From NCBI RefSeq assembly GCF_021155775.2, contig NC_060234.1, positions 24,980,026 through 25,044,025 of the forward strand: 64,000 nucleotides of DNA, read 5' to 3'. This DNA is from Neodiprion pinetum. Its lineage: Eukaryota; Arthropoda; Insecta; Hymenoptera; Diprionidae. The notes below the pieces were generated by a model. It worked only from the letters and a program-made list of their open reading frames with translations. It searched no databases and was not told the DNA's origin. Numbering within the stretch: the stretch's first letter is position 1; each line of letters begins with the position of its first letter. The translations under genes and the position numbers were made by a program. This document shows, one piece after another, positions 50,012 through 64,000 of this stretch.

Positions 50012-52737
50012 TTACAATAACTGTAGTCGTGGGATGTTCATTGGTTGTTGGATTTGCAGTTCTACATATTGCTTTGATAGATTCAGAATGGATTCTCGGC
50101 TTTCATGGAAGTGATTTTCTTCAAATCCATTCACCTCTAGGTAATGGTGAGCATGAGCCTGCAACGCATAATTGCACCATTAATGTTCGAAAGGCTCCTA
50201 ACATTACAAACGACAAAATAGTGTCCATCAACTCTTGTAATAATGATAATTACTGATTAAATTGTTGATTTACCTTTCTGCTGTAAAGTTTATCGAATTG
50301 TTGCACTATAACTTCAAGCATATTGGACATAGCTGTCGAGTTTAGAAGACACAGGAGCGACGCAGGATGTCCGAAAGGTGGTACGGAACATAATCCAACT
50401 TTCATTGCCTCTTTGCTCCATGTTGTAAATCTAGCTTTACTCTGGAATCTACAAAGCAATATAATCTCATCGAGTATGCTTGGATAAATTTCAATTAAAA
50501 AGTATAATGTTAATATTCAAAGTTACTTTTTAATGTTTCGTCTCATGTCCGTCAAAGAAGTGGTGCCTCTGACAACATGAGCTGCGCTTAAAATCACGGA
50601 TCCGGGGCTCAAGGGATCTGTTTTTAATAATTGATTGCTTCTAGACCAAGCATCTGTAAATAGCTGATCTTGCATCCTGGAAAAGCAATTTAACGGCTAT
50701 ACAACGATAGGATGTGCCGTTGATGTATGAAAAATTAATCAAATATAACGTACTTGGTACCCGGAATTGTTGGCATTGTTGAAGCAGTCAAAGCAATAGG
50801 ACTAACACTGCTGAATATGTAATTCAACTTTGGATATGTAACAAGGTTTGTTGCCAATTCATTCATATCCATATTCAAGCTACCGGGAAATCGTGAACCA
50901 CTAGAATACGAATGGGTTAATTATTCGAGTACGTTGGAAATTGCTGAAGAACTACCAAGTTGATCACACATTTATACAACTCACCTGATATAATAAATCT
51001 AACACGAATAGATGGAGATGTAAGAATGGTAGTATCCTGAAAAAATTACCTTGTCAAATGTAAAAGCATATTAACAATAATACTATTCATGTCTTGGAAG
51101 GGTAGGCAACTACCATTGTACGAAGCTTGATCAATATTCTCCCTCTTAGACATTTGAGCATTACAAATTTCCAAGAGTGCTTTGTTTTCAACTGGAAAGA
51201 CGCATGTGGCATGTTCTAAAAGCTCCCTTGAAGCTAGCAACACGTTATATGGAGCCGTTACAACATCCTCAGTGCCTGATGGAAACACACACGATACAAA
51301 TCTGAAAATAAATCGAATTTACTAGGACAAGGAGCTAATCAATGGCTATTTTTGGCTTACATTGACTGGATTAATTATATCTTCTTTCACCTAAAAGACG
51401 TGTTAAAAAAAGATTGAAATAGATTTAATAAAGTCATTGCGGTCCAATTAAAATCACCATTGGTATGAAAAGGTTTGCCTAGTGTAAATAGTGTAATCAC
51501 ACTTTGAGAGTCCGATTGGAATCATGGAATACTAATTACCTGTCAACACGAGGGTGACTATCTTCCAAGAAAGACAAAACAGCAGTACCCAGGCCAGAAC
51601 CTGTACCACCACCAACGGAGTTTGTTATCATAAATCCGTGAAGACAATCGCATCTTTCTGCTACTCGCCTCACAGTTTCATCTATTCGATCACGATACTC
51701 TGTGCCATGAGTGTAATGCCCAACTGCCCTAAGATAGTGAATGCAAGATTTTTGTTTTCAAAAGTTTTTTGGGTAACATACATTTGAAAAATTATTACGT
51801 CCAAAAAAGAATTTATTCAACAGAAATCTAAAGCTTTTTGATGCCGTTTTAAACATATTCATCATTTACACTTGTATTGTTTTATTAATTGATTGTACAA
51901 CAAAAACAGTAGTCTTACAGAGGAAAGTTTTAAAAGTAGTAGATTAAGGGAAAAAACAATGTTAAGTTAAACTAGTCGTTATTTTTACTTCTGGATACAC
52001 CGATTGAAAATAAATTTTGCCTATTACCAGTTATTTCCAGATCCTGGATAATTTGTAACGCTGCACGTTTGATCGAAGAGACCTCTTAAAGGTCCTTGTC
52101 TGTATCGAGACACAACGCTATCCTCCATGTCGATGAGAACTGTCTACACAAAACGATAATAATCACGACAAGATACAGAGAAGGTATAAGGTCGCTAGAC
52201 TTTGCCAGAAGGTACGATGAATATTACCCTGGCTTTGACTTTAGCAGCATTCAGATCTGCTAACGTTTTAAACGACAAGTCTCCTTTGTTTCCAGGAACG
52301 TGGAAAAAACTGTGAAATGCTTCCGATAGCTCTCTTGTGTTTTTAACATGATCCTTTTGTGTTTTCAATAACTGTACGCTGTTACTAGATGTTTGAATTC
52401 CATACTCGTTTAATACCAGTGGCCAAAAAGCCGAGCCTATTTGATTTCCACATTGACCGACTGAAAGGAAGCCGTTGCGAAAGGTTAATAACTGAAATCT
52501 GTATTAATGTAAAACATTTTCATTGTATTGATTGGTGGATGTTCCCTAGATAGACGCAAACTAAATGAAAACAATCATGGCATGTTTGCCAATAAAGCAA
52601 ACAAAATTCAACACGTTACTCAAAATTTTCTCAAAATATTTTGTCCATATGAAAAAACTGATAATTGTTTGAACTAAAACTTTAAAATCTTGTGTCAATG
52701 TATGTCACGTACCTTGAACTGATATAAATTGACTCAT
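50012..52737 (-). CDS. TUBE1: Epsilon-tubulin
   Basis: Epsilon-tubulin supports triplet microtubules and centriole/basal body stability. Nine exons (52713-52737, 52228-52460, 52028-52143, 51540-51728, 51050-51301, 50754-50900, 50527-50676, 50274-50448, 50012-50158) join in frame to 477 residues; the human protein has 475. It begins MSQFISVQVGQCGNQIGSAFW and carries TVLIDMED, GSGNNWAVGHY, the tubulin GTP-binding loop GGGTGSGLGT, VSCVFPSGTEDVVTAPYN, FPGSLNMDMNEL, DMRRNIKK and GLCSVPPFGHPASLL. The C-terminal HAHHYLEVNGFEENHF is an epsilon-type ending. Epsilon class is favoured over alpha, beta, gamma or delta by the 'VFPSGTEDVV' and 'SVPPFGH' motifs. The gene is tail to tail with Chmp5. Confidence 0.95.
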
Positions 52738-55176
52738 TATTTATTTTCAGTGAATTATTTACACGCAATGCTTTTTCCAGTGAACAAACCGCAACCTACT
52801 TTGTGCATATTATTTTACCGTTTTCCTGTCCCAAGCAGGGAATGAAGATACAAAAGTGCAAAATTGATAGAAAAAATACTGCTACTAATAAATAGTGGGT
52901 AAATTTAAGTTTGAAGGAGAAAATTGGAAAAATGTGACCGAAAATGAGAACAATACGACACGTGCTTGATATTTATTGTATGCATGCGAAAATGACAGTT
53001 GAAAAGTGAAAGGTATCAGGTGTCATCTGTGTTGACTCATGTCACATGGCCGCATGCGTAAAATTCTTTCGAGAATCAGTAGAAAGGTAAAAAAAAACTT
53101 TCAGTAAACGGCCACGATCAACGGTCTACGGTTGATTGTGATACCGCGATAAAGTAAAAGTCAGTCTTGTAGTTGATACGTCAAGTGAATTCATGGACGG
53201 AAAAATATTTTCGTGCCGAGGAGTGATGTCAATTAAAATTTTTTTTATTTTCGATCTATATCACTGAATGAAATGTGAGTAAAAATTAAGAAACTGTTAT
53301 TTAGGCGGTTTAAATGCCCAGAGGCTAATGGATCCTTGCCAAATGGTAAATTACTGCGGCTCACATTCGACAAGTGTTTAGTCAACGATTGTTGTCCATT
53401 TCTGGACTTGTTTCCAGTGAATACTAGAAGTTGCTAGATTCTAGAACAACACAGCCCTAACACTTGCGAGGTAGCCTAACCTCGAATATACACATATATA
53501 CCTATACATATACGACTAAACGCAAGTTTTGTGTTGTTATTTCATTGCTACGAACAAGTTGGTACAAAATTTTGAGTCAACACATTCAGAGTAATTAACC
53601 TGAGCATAATAACTTGTCAATCATGTTACGTCTAATTTTTTTGGGAACTCATTATCGTTGAAATATTTTAGTCCGTTAAGGTATTGTTGGCGAAATTTCG
53701 TCCCGGTACGAAAATAAAGGATTACACGTAAACTAATCAATCATCTCGACGCATCGCATAATCTGCTAAGTAATTTAATATCAATTGCGCAAAAATTTAG
53801 ATTGTATACCATTACATGACGGAAATATTTTCTGTCAAATCATTCAGTTACTTCAATCACATCACAACAGCTGAGAGGTGATAACGTAGCTTTTCGCAAC
53901 AGCTAGAAACTGCGATTACGAAAATTCCATGTATTTTGATGCTCCCAAGATATTTAACCTAAAAATTCTCCATGGTTAGTATATCCATTTACGGTGTTGT
54001 CTACCATCTAATTCATTTAATAATGTTGAAAAATTTAATTCGAAACACTGTGCAATGTATGCATGCATGGCTAGTGACTTAGGGTGACGATACCATAATT
54101 ATGAGAAAAAAATTAAGATACTGTAACCACAATCAGCTGGACATTTTTATGCACGGTGTCCACAGATTCTGGTCATATACCGTTAATTATGAATTATCTG
54201 TAGATAAATGGCGATAGACTCTTCAAACTTGATTTATTTCATGAGAACTACTTGGAACTTTTTCTTATTTACCAGATTTGTAAAAGCTTCAATTTTATAG
54301 TTTACTTATTGTTAGTTTGTATTCACGGTATTAGTTTTGTGAATATTCTTAGGTTTGTTACAAACTTGGAACACCTTGAATACCTGCCGAATTTTCAATC
54401 ATATCACAAGATGAGGGATTACTCAGAAATATCATTTAGAATTTGAAATTCTAGTGGGATAATGACGAAAACTTGAATAATCCATACCATCAATAGTGTA
54501 AAGTCCATTATTTTCTGTACTCCAATGCTTAATGCTCAACTGCATTTATATTTTGATTTAAAGATACTGTCATTTTTTAATCAAACACAAATGGAATATC
54601 TAAATCTTAGTACTCGATACTTTCATTTAAAAAATTTTTCTACTACAGGTATATCATTATCAAGAAATTGATTCTAAAAAATTTGGCTTCATTACAGTAA
54701 TTGTATCGAAGAAGTCATTTTTACTTTTGGCATCTAGGAATAGAAAATAAGAATAGAAAATTTTGAGTATAAAAATTCATAAGAGCCCTGATTTTATCTT
54801 TATCATTTATTCGAAGAATTTATAAAACGACACATATTGTGTATTTCGTTAACAAATTTTGTATGTTTCTTCGTTTCTAAGTTTCCTATTGTTATTCAGT
54901 TACAAATTGAATATGTCTTGCTAAGGTAGCTTAGAACAAAACACTTGACACTCTTGAGAACGCATTCATATCCAAATTTCATCGGACACTCTGTCCAATT
55001 TACATTATTTGAAAGTAAACAGCTACAGTTGGTAATTTCTGTGATTTAACTCCGATCATGAATGGTATACTCAAAACTTTTTATTTCCGTGGTAGGCAAG
55101 TTGGACAAAAAAACGGCGCCTGGAAAGTGAATCGCAAGTCATAGTCAGTACGTCTAGACTTGTAAGAACTAAAGAT
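52738..55176. other. Divergent intergenic region between epsilon-tubulin and Herc4
   Basis: Both neighbouring genes start from this region in opposite directions, so it must contain two promoters. No coding exon is recognisable. Short open frames (54252-54446) are hydrophobic AT-rich noise. Confidence 0.45.
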
Positions 55177-58100
55177 ATGTTTTGCTGGGGTAGTACTGTC
55201 CATGGCGAACTTGGCCTTGGAGGTATAGAAGATGAGAATATTCTTGTTCCCCGTGAATTGGAATTCAAAAAGTCTACTCAAGTAGAACATAGTAAGTTCG
55301 AAACTTATTCTAGTTAACTCAATTATTATTTTATTTAGTATTTAAGGACATTCAAAAATAATATTTGTGAATATGTAAATTGACCAGTTGCTTGTGGTGA
55401 GAACTACACTGTTGTTATAACTCGAGATGGTCAGCTCTATTCGTGTGGTAACAACGATCATGGACAACTTGGTCACGAAAAACCGAGGAAAAGGTTACGT
55501 AAGTGCTGACATGTTAATTGCTCACCATATTAATGAATGGGAGATGAACAATTAGAGAATAGTAAATAAAATATTGTTACGAGTCAAGATTATTCTATTG
55601 TTGTACTGTTCAAGCAGTCATCCCAGTAATCAATTCTTTCATTAAATTTTTGACATAGATTAGATGTAAGTCACGAAATGCTCGTATAGTTTATTTAATT
55701 AAACTACTTATCGCGCTATAAACTGAACTACATCACGTTGTGTTTCTATGAAACTACATTTTTTTTTCAGACCTCATACCGGGTCTGGATGCATTTTTAT
55801 TCAAAAGAGCTGCCTGCGGCGCAAGTCACACAATGGCTGTTAACGAGTGGGGCCAACTTTTTAGTTGGGGTTCGAATGCTGATGGCCAGCTAGGTTTGTA
55901 TTGAATTCGTGAACCGATATAGCGAGACACTGACGGTGAAGTTATCGATTCGATTTGATAGGTACTGCCAAAACTCATATTATTCAACATTTAGGCTGAT
56001 TCAACCTTTGGTATCTTTAGACTTTACTGATAAACCTTCCAAACATTGTCATACAACAAACAATTGAAATCATTCATTTTGTAATGTTACTGAAAAATAT
56101 ATCTTTACTCATCTCTTAGGATTGAATTTGAACAATTTCGATGAACGCACTCCACGGATGGTGAAAACTTTAGGTGCAAGCGTTGTTGTGCAAATAGCTT
56201 GTGGACTAAAGCACACACTTGCACTAACAAACAATGGAGAACTTTATGCCTGGGGCTGCAATAAAGAAGGACAGCTTGGTATTGGTGGCGAATCAATTAA
56301 AGAATTGAAACCAAAGCTGGTCACCAGCTTAGCTTCTGTCCCTATGTCTTATATCGCGTGTGGTGGTTACCACAGCATTGCAGTCTCAAAATCTGGTAGT
56401 TTTTCAACATAAGACATTGCTTCTGTGTGAAATATATTTTACTCTCCAATCGTTTTAAACATTTCTACATGTATAGGTGCTGTTTTTTCTTGGGGCAGAA
56501 ATATATATGGTCAGTTAGGATTGAACGACACTCGCGGTCGGGGTCTACCTTCCCAATTAAGAACGCTTCGTAATATAAAAGTACGATATGTCAGCTGTGG
56601 TGAAGACTTTTCTATATTTTTAACAATGGTACGTAAAAATTTTTCAGTACATTGATTAATAAATTGATTGAGACGAATTGAACTGTACTTGAAAAAATCG
56701 GCGGCAAGAATGGAACTACGATTATATTGAATTATGTTTTTTTTTTTTTGTGATTAACCATGATCTCTTCTAGAATTGCATGAATATGGAGGTATTTATC
56801 ATGAAATAACGTGAAAAGGTGTAACAGGAGAAGATATCCAAAAAAGGTTCAAACCTTTTTCCCTTATTTAAAAGATCGGTTGAAATAAGATCTGAGTTTA
56901 CTGCACTACAAATCAATTGGTATTGGTTTCATTTGTGCTTGACCATTCAGAATGTTTTTGAACAACGCTAAGTATATATGTGAATATTTCAGGGTCTGAT
57001 ATGAATATTTGAATTATCATTCACATAAGTATTATAAATAATTATGCCTGAAGCAAAATGTTATTGCTTTCTTATTTACTTTGCGATCTGAATGACTGAA
57101 CAATGCACACATTTTGCAGCTTGAATTTCCCTTTAACAAACATTCTATGCCATTTCGCTGATTTGGGAAATTTGCAAAGAGTGTTCCCAGATTTTTTCGA
57201 TTGTTTGAAAGAAATCATTTATGTAATTGACTAACAAGAAGAGGTCGATTAGTTTCCACTGATGAAATTAAATTTCCTTGGGCAAGTATTTCGGATCGAA
57301 GCATCAATAAACCTTTACCGTTTAAATTCCTGAAATACCGAAGGGATTCAAATTTTGTAACATTATAACCAATGCGTCTTATTACAAATGAATCACTTTG
57401 AAAGATATAAAATTCGACAACTTATTTTCTCATGAATGGATAGTAAGTTGTAACTCATTGTTTCAATATATATTTATTTAGTACCGGCTTACTTCTCTGA
57501 GTTTCAACTCAACTAATGGTGGATATTCAGAACACTTGGCCGAATATGTAGAGAATTTTTTTTTTTGGTTTGATTGCAGGATGGTGGAGTTTTTTCTTGC
57601 GGTGCAGGCATGTATGGACAACTGGGCCATGGCAATACTAATAGTGATATTTTACCTCGCCAAGTCATGGAACTTATGGGCAGTACAGTTACACAGGTAA
57701 ATGATACATAAAATATTGAAACTAATTTTTAATCCTGTACAAATAAAACAGGCGATTTTTCATGATTTTGAAGTACGTAACGTTAACGTAACGAAACATT
57801 ATCAGGAAATCATTCCTTTGCACCCTCAGAATAATCTCGCAGAAATCGCGGATGAAACAAGAGTGTTTTCAAACCTTACGTGAGCTGTAATTTATGGTTT
57901 ATTCCATCATGGACAATCATAAAGTTGCCAAATAGCAATTTCTTTTTGAAATGCTTCATGATATTAGCGTCGCAAACTTCACTCTACCAATTTTTTATCC
58001 TCCTGTATTCTTGTTGCATAATCTGCACTCTTCATCTTCCGTTCAAGGTGTCCTGCGGACGACGGCACACTCTTGCCTTCGTTCCATCTAGAGGTCGCGT

Positions 58101-61100
58101 TTATGCTTGGGGTCTTGGCGGAGCTGGACAATTGGGTGCTCGAGTTTCTCGAAGTGTTTCCACTCCACAGGTGGTACTTGGCCCCTGGGTTTCGCCTAAC
58201 GGAGCCGCCATGGTTCAACCTGATATCTCAGCTACTCCACATTCTGTGGATTGTGTTGTTCGACATGTTTTCACTGGCGGTGATCATTGCTTTGCCACTG
58301 TAACGCATAGAAAGGTAATTTGGTAACTGAAATCAAGTAGTTCAAAAGTACCAAGATCAAACTTCATTAACGTTTTTTAACTTCCCGTTTTTTTTTATCA
58401 AAATCAATCAATGAAAAGCATTGTTATTAACAATATCGTCAATCACTCCGCTGGTGGTCTGTTTTACGGTGTCCACAATAATTTATGAATAGCTCAATCC
58501 ATTTATTTCAAATTTGATGACAATATTCTTCGATAGTTTATTCTCTTTGCCACTATCCCACTTTTTTTTGTTAACTATCAAATTTTTTCTTGAATACATA
58601 AAAAAGGATGGAAATTTTAGTTGAAAAATCGAATTGCAACTTCAACGGTCACAATTTTATTGAACAGAAAAGTAATCGAATGCATACAAACCTACTTTCT
58701 CCAAATTTGAAGTAAATCGATTGAGTCGTTTTCGAGATATCGCAGACATTGCAAAATATGTCAGCAAATAAAATGAAGCTCGATTTGGGTACTTTTGAAC
58801 AAAAGAAACCAGATTCGCATTGAACAATTGGTTTTCGAGATATAAACTGCCGAAATTCACCCACTGTTTTAGCCATCTACTCGTATACAGGTAATACCTC
58901 CTTATATGATAATTCTAATTTACACAGCGATTTTTTATGTTCATAGGATAACATTCAACCAGACGACTGCAGAATATTACCACCATCAACACAAGTACTG
59001 ACAGTTACTGAGGAACAATTGGGAGCTTGCCAAAGAGTGCCAAAAGATGCATCTGTTGATCATGACCTTCTCACGTGAGTACAATCTTGGTGCATAAGCT
59101 TGTCGGCATTGCAATCAATTATAAACATTCGAAACGTATCAGTTATCTTTAAATTTCTTTACTTTCATTCGCTAAAAAGTTATTAGTCAAGATTAGGTGA
59201 AATGAATGTAATAAACTTTTCATTTTACTTCAAAGCCTAGTATTTCAGCAATATCTCGTAATATTTTTTCAAAAAGTATCTGATGCTTGAATAGTATATT
59301 AATGATGATATGCAATTCAATATTCCACATACATCGGGTATTATTCGTCAATTCTGTATACTCAGTTAAACAATGTAGAACTAATTTATTCTAATTCAAA
59401 TCTAATAAAGTTGACAGTGATTTCTGAGTTTGTGTTTTATTATTTATTGAGTATGTTTTCACGAATAATTTTCGAAACTCCTGGAATAAATAAACTCCTC
59501 GAAAAACCTGATTGACTGATCTGATTAATTGTTGAGTACAGATATCTAGAGACTGTATTCAGTAGTCAGGCATGTCTAAATGCATCATTCTTACTCGATG
59601 ACGATGCTCATTATGGATGTTCAAGCAAACATCACGGTGTGGATCTTGATAAAGCGACAAAATTGTTTACAACCATTGCTGATCTTGACAACAATACTAT
59701 CAAAGAACTGGTGAGCTTTATAACGAGTAAGAGAGGTAATAACTAAACTTTTAGAAAGCAAACGATGACGAAAGTTAGTTAAATTTAGTTAGAAAGAGCT
59801 GGCAAATTACCGTCAGGTTTCTGGGCTATATAAATCGTTTTGATGACATTTTATTTTATCAATTATGTTTTTTCATTTGGGAATTTAATTCCGCGAGTTT
59901 CTGCTAAAATGTTATCCTCATGTGAAGTTTCTTTGTACTCGGATTACTAATGAATTGATATAATGTAACTGACCAATTATTTTTCGAATAATACTTTTTT
60001 TTAGATCTTTACATGTCTGACTGAAAGTCTGTTACCAACCCTAATGCCATCACCCCCTGATGTCGAATCATTACGAGTATATTTGGTGCTGCCTCTCTAC
60101 CATGGCTTTGACGACCCTAAACTTTGTAATAGCTTACACAAACCGTTTTCTAAAGCAGTCTCACAACTAAAACCTGAGGCCTTAAAAGTCATAAGCTTAT
60201 GGTGGAGTCAGGCACCCAAGGATTATTTTGAAAGATTAGTCCGGAGTTATAAATCAGTCGTTTCACACTTCTTGCAGCAGCCAAAAGTTGCAGAAAACAA
60301 GGTTTGTAATTCGATTACCATGTACCTTGTACCTTGTACAAAATTTACATCACTGAAAACATTTATTATCATATAGAGTGTGGTATGGGATGCAACACTT
60401 CAGCTTGCTTTGGACTTTTTAAGATTATTGAACAAACTAAATCACACAACGGCTGATGGCTTACGAGTACCGTATACATCGTTTCATTTACCAGAGCTGT
60501 CTGAGTGTATCGACGTGAGAACTGATTATGTGAAATGGCTCACGGAAAAACACCCGTATGCAGTATGTATCTCATAAAATTTTACCAAATTTGTAACAAT
60601 TTAAAAGTCTTTGAGTAATGTTGTGATAATAATTATATTTGATTGGCATATACCGTTATATTCAAACAAATACAGTTGTTGAATCCATTCATGGCCCAAA
60701 ATTAGTTCAGTCAAACTCTGGATACCCAACTCGATTCTATGCTTGTCCAAACTAATAGTTACTGATGATAATGCGCATGGATTTTACTGACGAATATTTT
60801 ACTTTTTTGTTTACAGTACCATAAAATATTTTTCTGCAACTATCCATTTCTGTTTGATGCTCAAGCAAAGACAATGTTACTAGAAACAGATCAAGCAATA
60901 CAGGTAAGAAAGTCATGTTTGTGTTTGAGTATTTCGTCTGAACAATTAAATTTACAAATAAAATTGTTACGAATAGTACTATAAAATCATTTGTAATATA
61001 TAAATTTTTATTAATGTTATCAGATGCGATCAGCAATGAACGAAGCAGCGACTAGAGCAATAACTCAAATGTTATTTACTCCTTTTCCTGCTGGAAATAT

Positions 61101-62693
61101 TAGTGCATACGTGACATTGAATGTATCTCGGGAAAATTTAGTTAATGACACACTGAGAGAGTTGTCCCAATATAACTCAAGTGATCTTAAAAAGCCCCTC
61201 AAGGTGAGCTTTATCCGTATTCAAGTACTCGTATTACTAGGATCCTTTTGATTACTTTGTTCAATTAAAGAACGTGGTCTAGTATAACAATTTTTTATGT
61301 GACTTCACGTTAATTATTACTTATTCAGGTGAAATTTCATGGCGAAGAAGCCGAAGATGCTGGCGGTGTTAAAAAAGAATTTTTCATGCTTCTACTTAGA
61401 GAAATTTTAGATCCAAAATATGGTATGTTCAAACAATACGAGGAAACGAGAACCATTTGGTTCAGTGAAGATTCCCTTGAGGACGAAGTGATGTATTTTT
61501 TGATCGGTCTTCTCTGTGGGCTAGTCATTTACAATTTTATTATCATTGATTTACCATTTCCACTCGCTTTGTACAAAAAGTTGTTACAAGAACCTGTTGG
61601 ACTTGCTGATGTTAAAGACATGTCTCCTGTTCTGGCTAAGTAAGTACCGAGTTCTTTGTTTTTATCGTGTTGTATTCACGTGTTGCTTTATTATAGTTTT
61701 AAATTGAAATGTGTTCCGTTTTTTCTTCACACATAGGTGCGAAATTCAATGTATATCGATCATAATATTTGTATTTTTCAAAATATGAAAGCAGCGAAGT
61801 TGCGGCTTGAATTCTTTCTTTCACAATCTGAAGTAGAATTTTGTATTGAATCAGTTAGTCTTTGAATATAGAATCTAATATAATATACAAATTATATTTA
61901 TAGGAGTTTACAAGATGTCCTGGATTACAATGAACCAGATTTAGAAGAGGTATTTTGTTTGCATTTTGAAGTGACGAGAGAAGTTTTTGGTGAACAAAGA
62001 ATTTATGAATTAATCACAAATGGTAGTAACGTTCCTGTTACATTAGAGAACAAGTAAGTTGTATTTCGTCTTATACTCAGTACATTAGAAAAGTATATTC
62101 CAATCAACTTACATTATTTTTCAGGCAAGAGTTCGTCGATTTATATGTAGACTACCTGCTCAACAAATCAGTAGATTCGCATTTCCAAGCATTTTATCAA
62201 GGATTTCACAAAGTATGTGGAGGACGCGTTCTAGAATTATTCCACAGCCACGAATTAATGGCCGTCATTGTTGGTAATGAAAATTACGATTGGGATGAGC
62301 TGGAAAAAAATGCAGTTTACAAAAATGGCTACACTAAGAATGATCCTACAATTGAAATGTTCTGGAAAGTTTTTCATGAGCTTTCTTTAGAAGAGAAGAA
62401 GAAATTCCTATTATTTTTAACGGGTAGTGACAGGATACCCATACAAGGCATGAAAGCTATCAAAGTAAGTTCGGCGAGTATTTCTTATATTTTTAGATCT
62501 TACGCTGCAAGTTTTGCTCTGATCTGTTACTTCGTTTCAGATAACAATTCAACCGATGTCAGATGACCGATTTTTGCCAGTGGCTCATACGTGTTTTGAT
62601 CTGTTAGATTTACCTCGGTACCAAACGCGAGAAAGATTACGTTACAAACTTCTCCAGGCTATCCAGCAGACCCAGGGATTCTCGTTGGTCTAG
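55177..62693 (+). CDS. Herc4: HERC4-type E3 ubiquitin ligase (RCC1 repeats plus HECT)
   Basis: A HECT ubiquitin ligase with a single N-terminal RCC1-like beta-propeller. Seventeen exons (55177-55291, 55388-55498, 55771-55893, 56120-56395, 56477-56628, 57580-57696, 58048-58314, 58947-59074, 59542-59710, 60005-60301, 60377-60562, 60817-60903, 61024-61203, 61329-61639, 61904-62053, 62125-62464, 62541-62693) give 1053 residues against 1057 in human HERC4. Residues 1 to about 375 hold seven RCC1 units recognisable as ACG..H, WG and GQLG blocks. The start MFCWGSTVHGELGLGG matches the family. The HECT domain includes FHGEEAEDAGGVKKEFF, LIGLLCGLVIYN, FPLALYKKLL, GFHKVCGG and FLLFLTGSDRIPI. The catalytic Cys is in HTCFDLLDLP (about residue 1021, codon 62592-62594), followed by 32 residues ending FSLV. 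Confidence 0.97.
58460..58870. repeat. Likely interspersed repeat relic in a Herc4 intron
   Basis: This intron segment contains the phrase CGATTGAGTCGTTTTCGAGA at about 58718-58737 and TTTTCGAGATATAAACTGCC near 58832. Such phrases are common in ancient insect repeats, and both strands carry open frames unrelated to the host gene. Family and borders cannot be set from this window alone. Confidence 0.3.
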
Positions 62694-64000
62694 GATTTCA
62701 TGTAATGATTGCAACTAACGGTAATTAATGTCCGCAAAAGTAGTAATCATGATCGTCAGCTTGCAGAAATTTGAATCAGTAACAATTGAAAAAGTACGTT
62801 TCTGAAAGAAAGATGCGGTCAAAGCGATGTTATTTTGCAGCTATTATTGATTGTGGTTTTACGTCAAAGGTTTTCTGGGACTCACTTATAACCATATATG
62901 CATAAAGGAATTGTTGTATCGGATTTGTTTTAGCACACTAAAGATAAATTTTGTCAAATTTCTGTAGCAAAATATTTCAAACAGAACAGCTTTAACTCGG
63001 GAGTTGATTTTTCAGTAACAGGATCGATCAAAATACAGTAAAAGTAAACGGTCACGTCGTTTCCTTTTTTTAATCCGAATTCGTTCCTTCGACCTACCCG
63101 CGTCTTTCACAATGTTATTATTAATCAGGAACCGTATTTAAACAGCACGGAAATGACGTTTTTCACTGTTCGAGTTATGCAGAATAAAAAATTAAATATA
63201 AAAAAAAAAAAAATAATAAACATAAAACAAACGAAACTCAAACAAATAGCTGGACTATCGAAATTTTAATTATTCATCTGTAAAGTTTGTTTTCTACGCG
63301 TATTCATATGCTGTAATAAGGCCAAATTACTGCTGAATATAGAGACGATGGCCTGGGGAATATCTCTGTAACTAATATTACACATTCAAATTAGATGGTA
63401 ATATTGCAATGCTGTTCTTATTCGAATTGCCTACCTCTAGCTTCACCTCTGTCTGAAACGGTGATTTTATGCTTCTCGAAGATGTATCTATATTAAAAGA
63501 GATTTTTTATTAATCATTACCTCATAAAAACTTGTGACGTCAATGCACCAACAAAGATTCCATGTTACAATCATGAGGTAGTAAGAGTAACAACTTCTAT
63601 TTTTCTATAAAACGATAATATTAGTGGTTTATTATGATTTTCAGCTTAACATTACTAAATATATTTATTTTTAGAGCAATTTTATATTTGATAGAAACGT
63701 GTTAAAACGATCTACAGATTTAAATATTTCTTATAGAGCCGTTTGTCGATCGACTTGTGTGTTGAAAAACAATTTTCTCGTACCATAGTTTCATTACAGT
63801 AGTTTGATGCTTTTCCATATGCAGGTGAATGTCAGTCTCTGGGAAACTTTAATGTTTTTCTCTCGTCATTTGCCGTATATACTTGATGAAAGACGCTGTA
63901 ATGAGATCGTGTTACAATAAAATTGTTTGGGCATCGATTGGTTGTTTATTAAAATTTTATGGAAATAGTGAATAATAAATCAGTGATCCCCTTTGCCCCT
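62694..64000. other. Herc4 3' flank, noncoding
   Basis: Contains the Herc4 3' UTR. A candidate AATAAA at 63183-63188 is followed by an A-rich run (about 63201-63212). The remainder is AT-rich with no recognisable exon. Confidence 0.45.

Overview
The window is eukaryotic nuclear DNA. It is AT-rich, with many short introns bounded by GT and AG, scattered genes on both strands, TATA/Inr-type promoter signals and DNA-transposon relics. The orthologues and their compactness fit an insect. A hymenopteran is possible, but nothing here proves the order. No operons, CRISPR arrays or convincing tRNA genes were seen. Gene models were built by joining frames across GT-AG borders and comparing them with remembered family features. 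No alignment or database search was run.

Layout. 3890-10510 (-) is pds5, a cohesin regulator in 14 coding exons. 13956-15499 (+) is RpS20, converging on eIF2alpha (15831-17758, -). 17759-24250 is gene-poor, with a GCGC-rich tandem repeat and a poly-C tract. 24251-28031 (+) is a USP20/USP33-type deubiquitinase. 31896-34480 (+) is VGAT, the vesicular GABA/glycine transporter. 37790-39126 (+) is a three-exon gene for a 70-residue secreted peptide that I do not recognise; its TATA box, initiator and poly(A) signal are well placed. 40547-42030 (-) is TRAPPC2L. 42706-42930 is a piggyBac-type MITE. 43608-43972 (-) is ETFRF1/LYRM5. 44248-47962 looks like a decayed P-element-type transposon with a THAP-domain transposase and a tRNA-like SINE inside it. 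48073-49598 (+) is Chmp5 (ESCRT-III), tail to tail with epsilon-tubulin (50012-52737, -). 55177-62693 (+) is Herc4, an RCC1/HECT ubiquitin ligase in 17 coding exons.

Most genes are unrelated housekeeping functions: cohesion, translation, ubiquitin turnover, vesicle traffic, mitochondrial flavoprotein control and centrioles. There is no obvious shared pathway. The two items most worth following are the unrecognised secreted peptide gene and the P-type transposon with its related terminal sequences.
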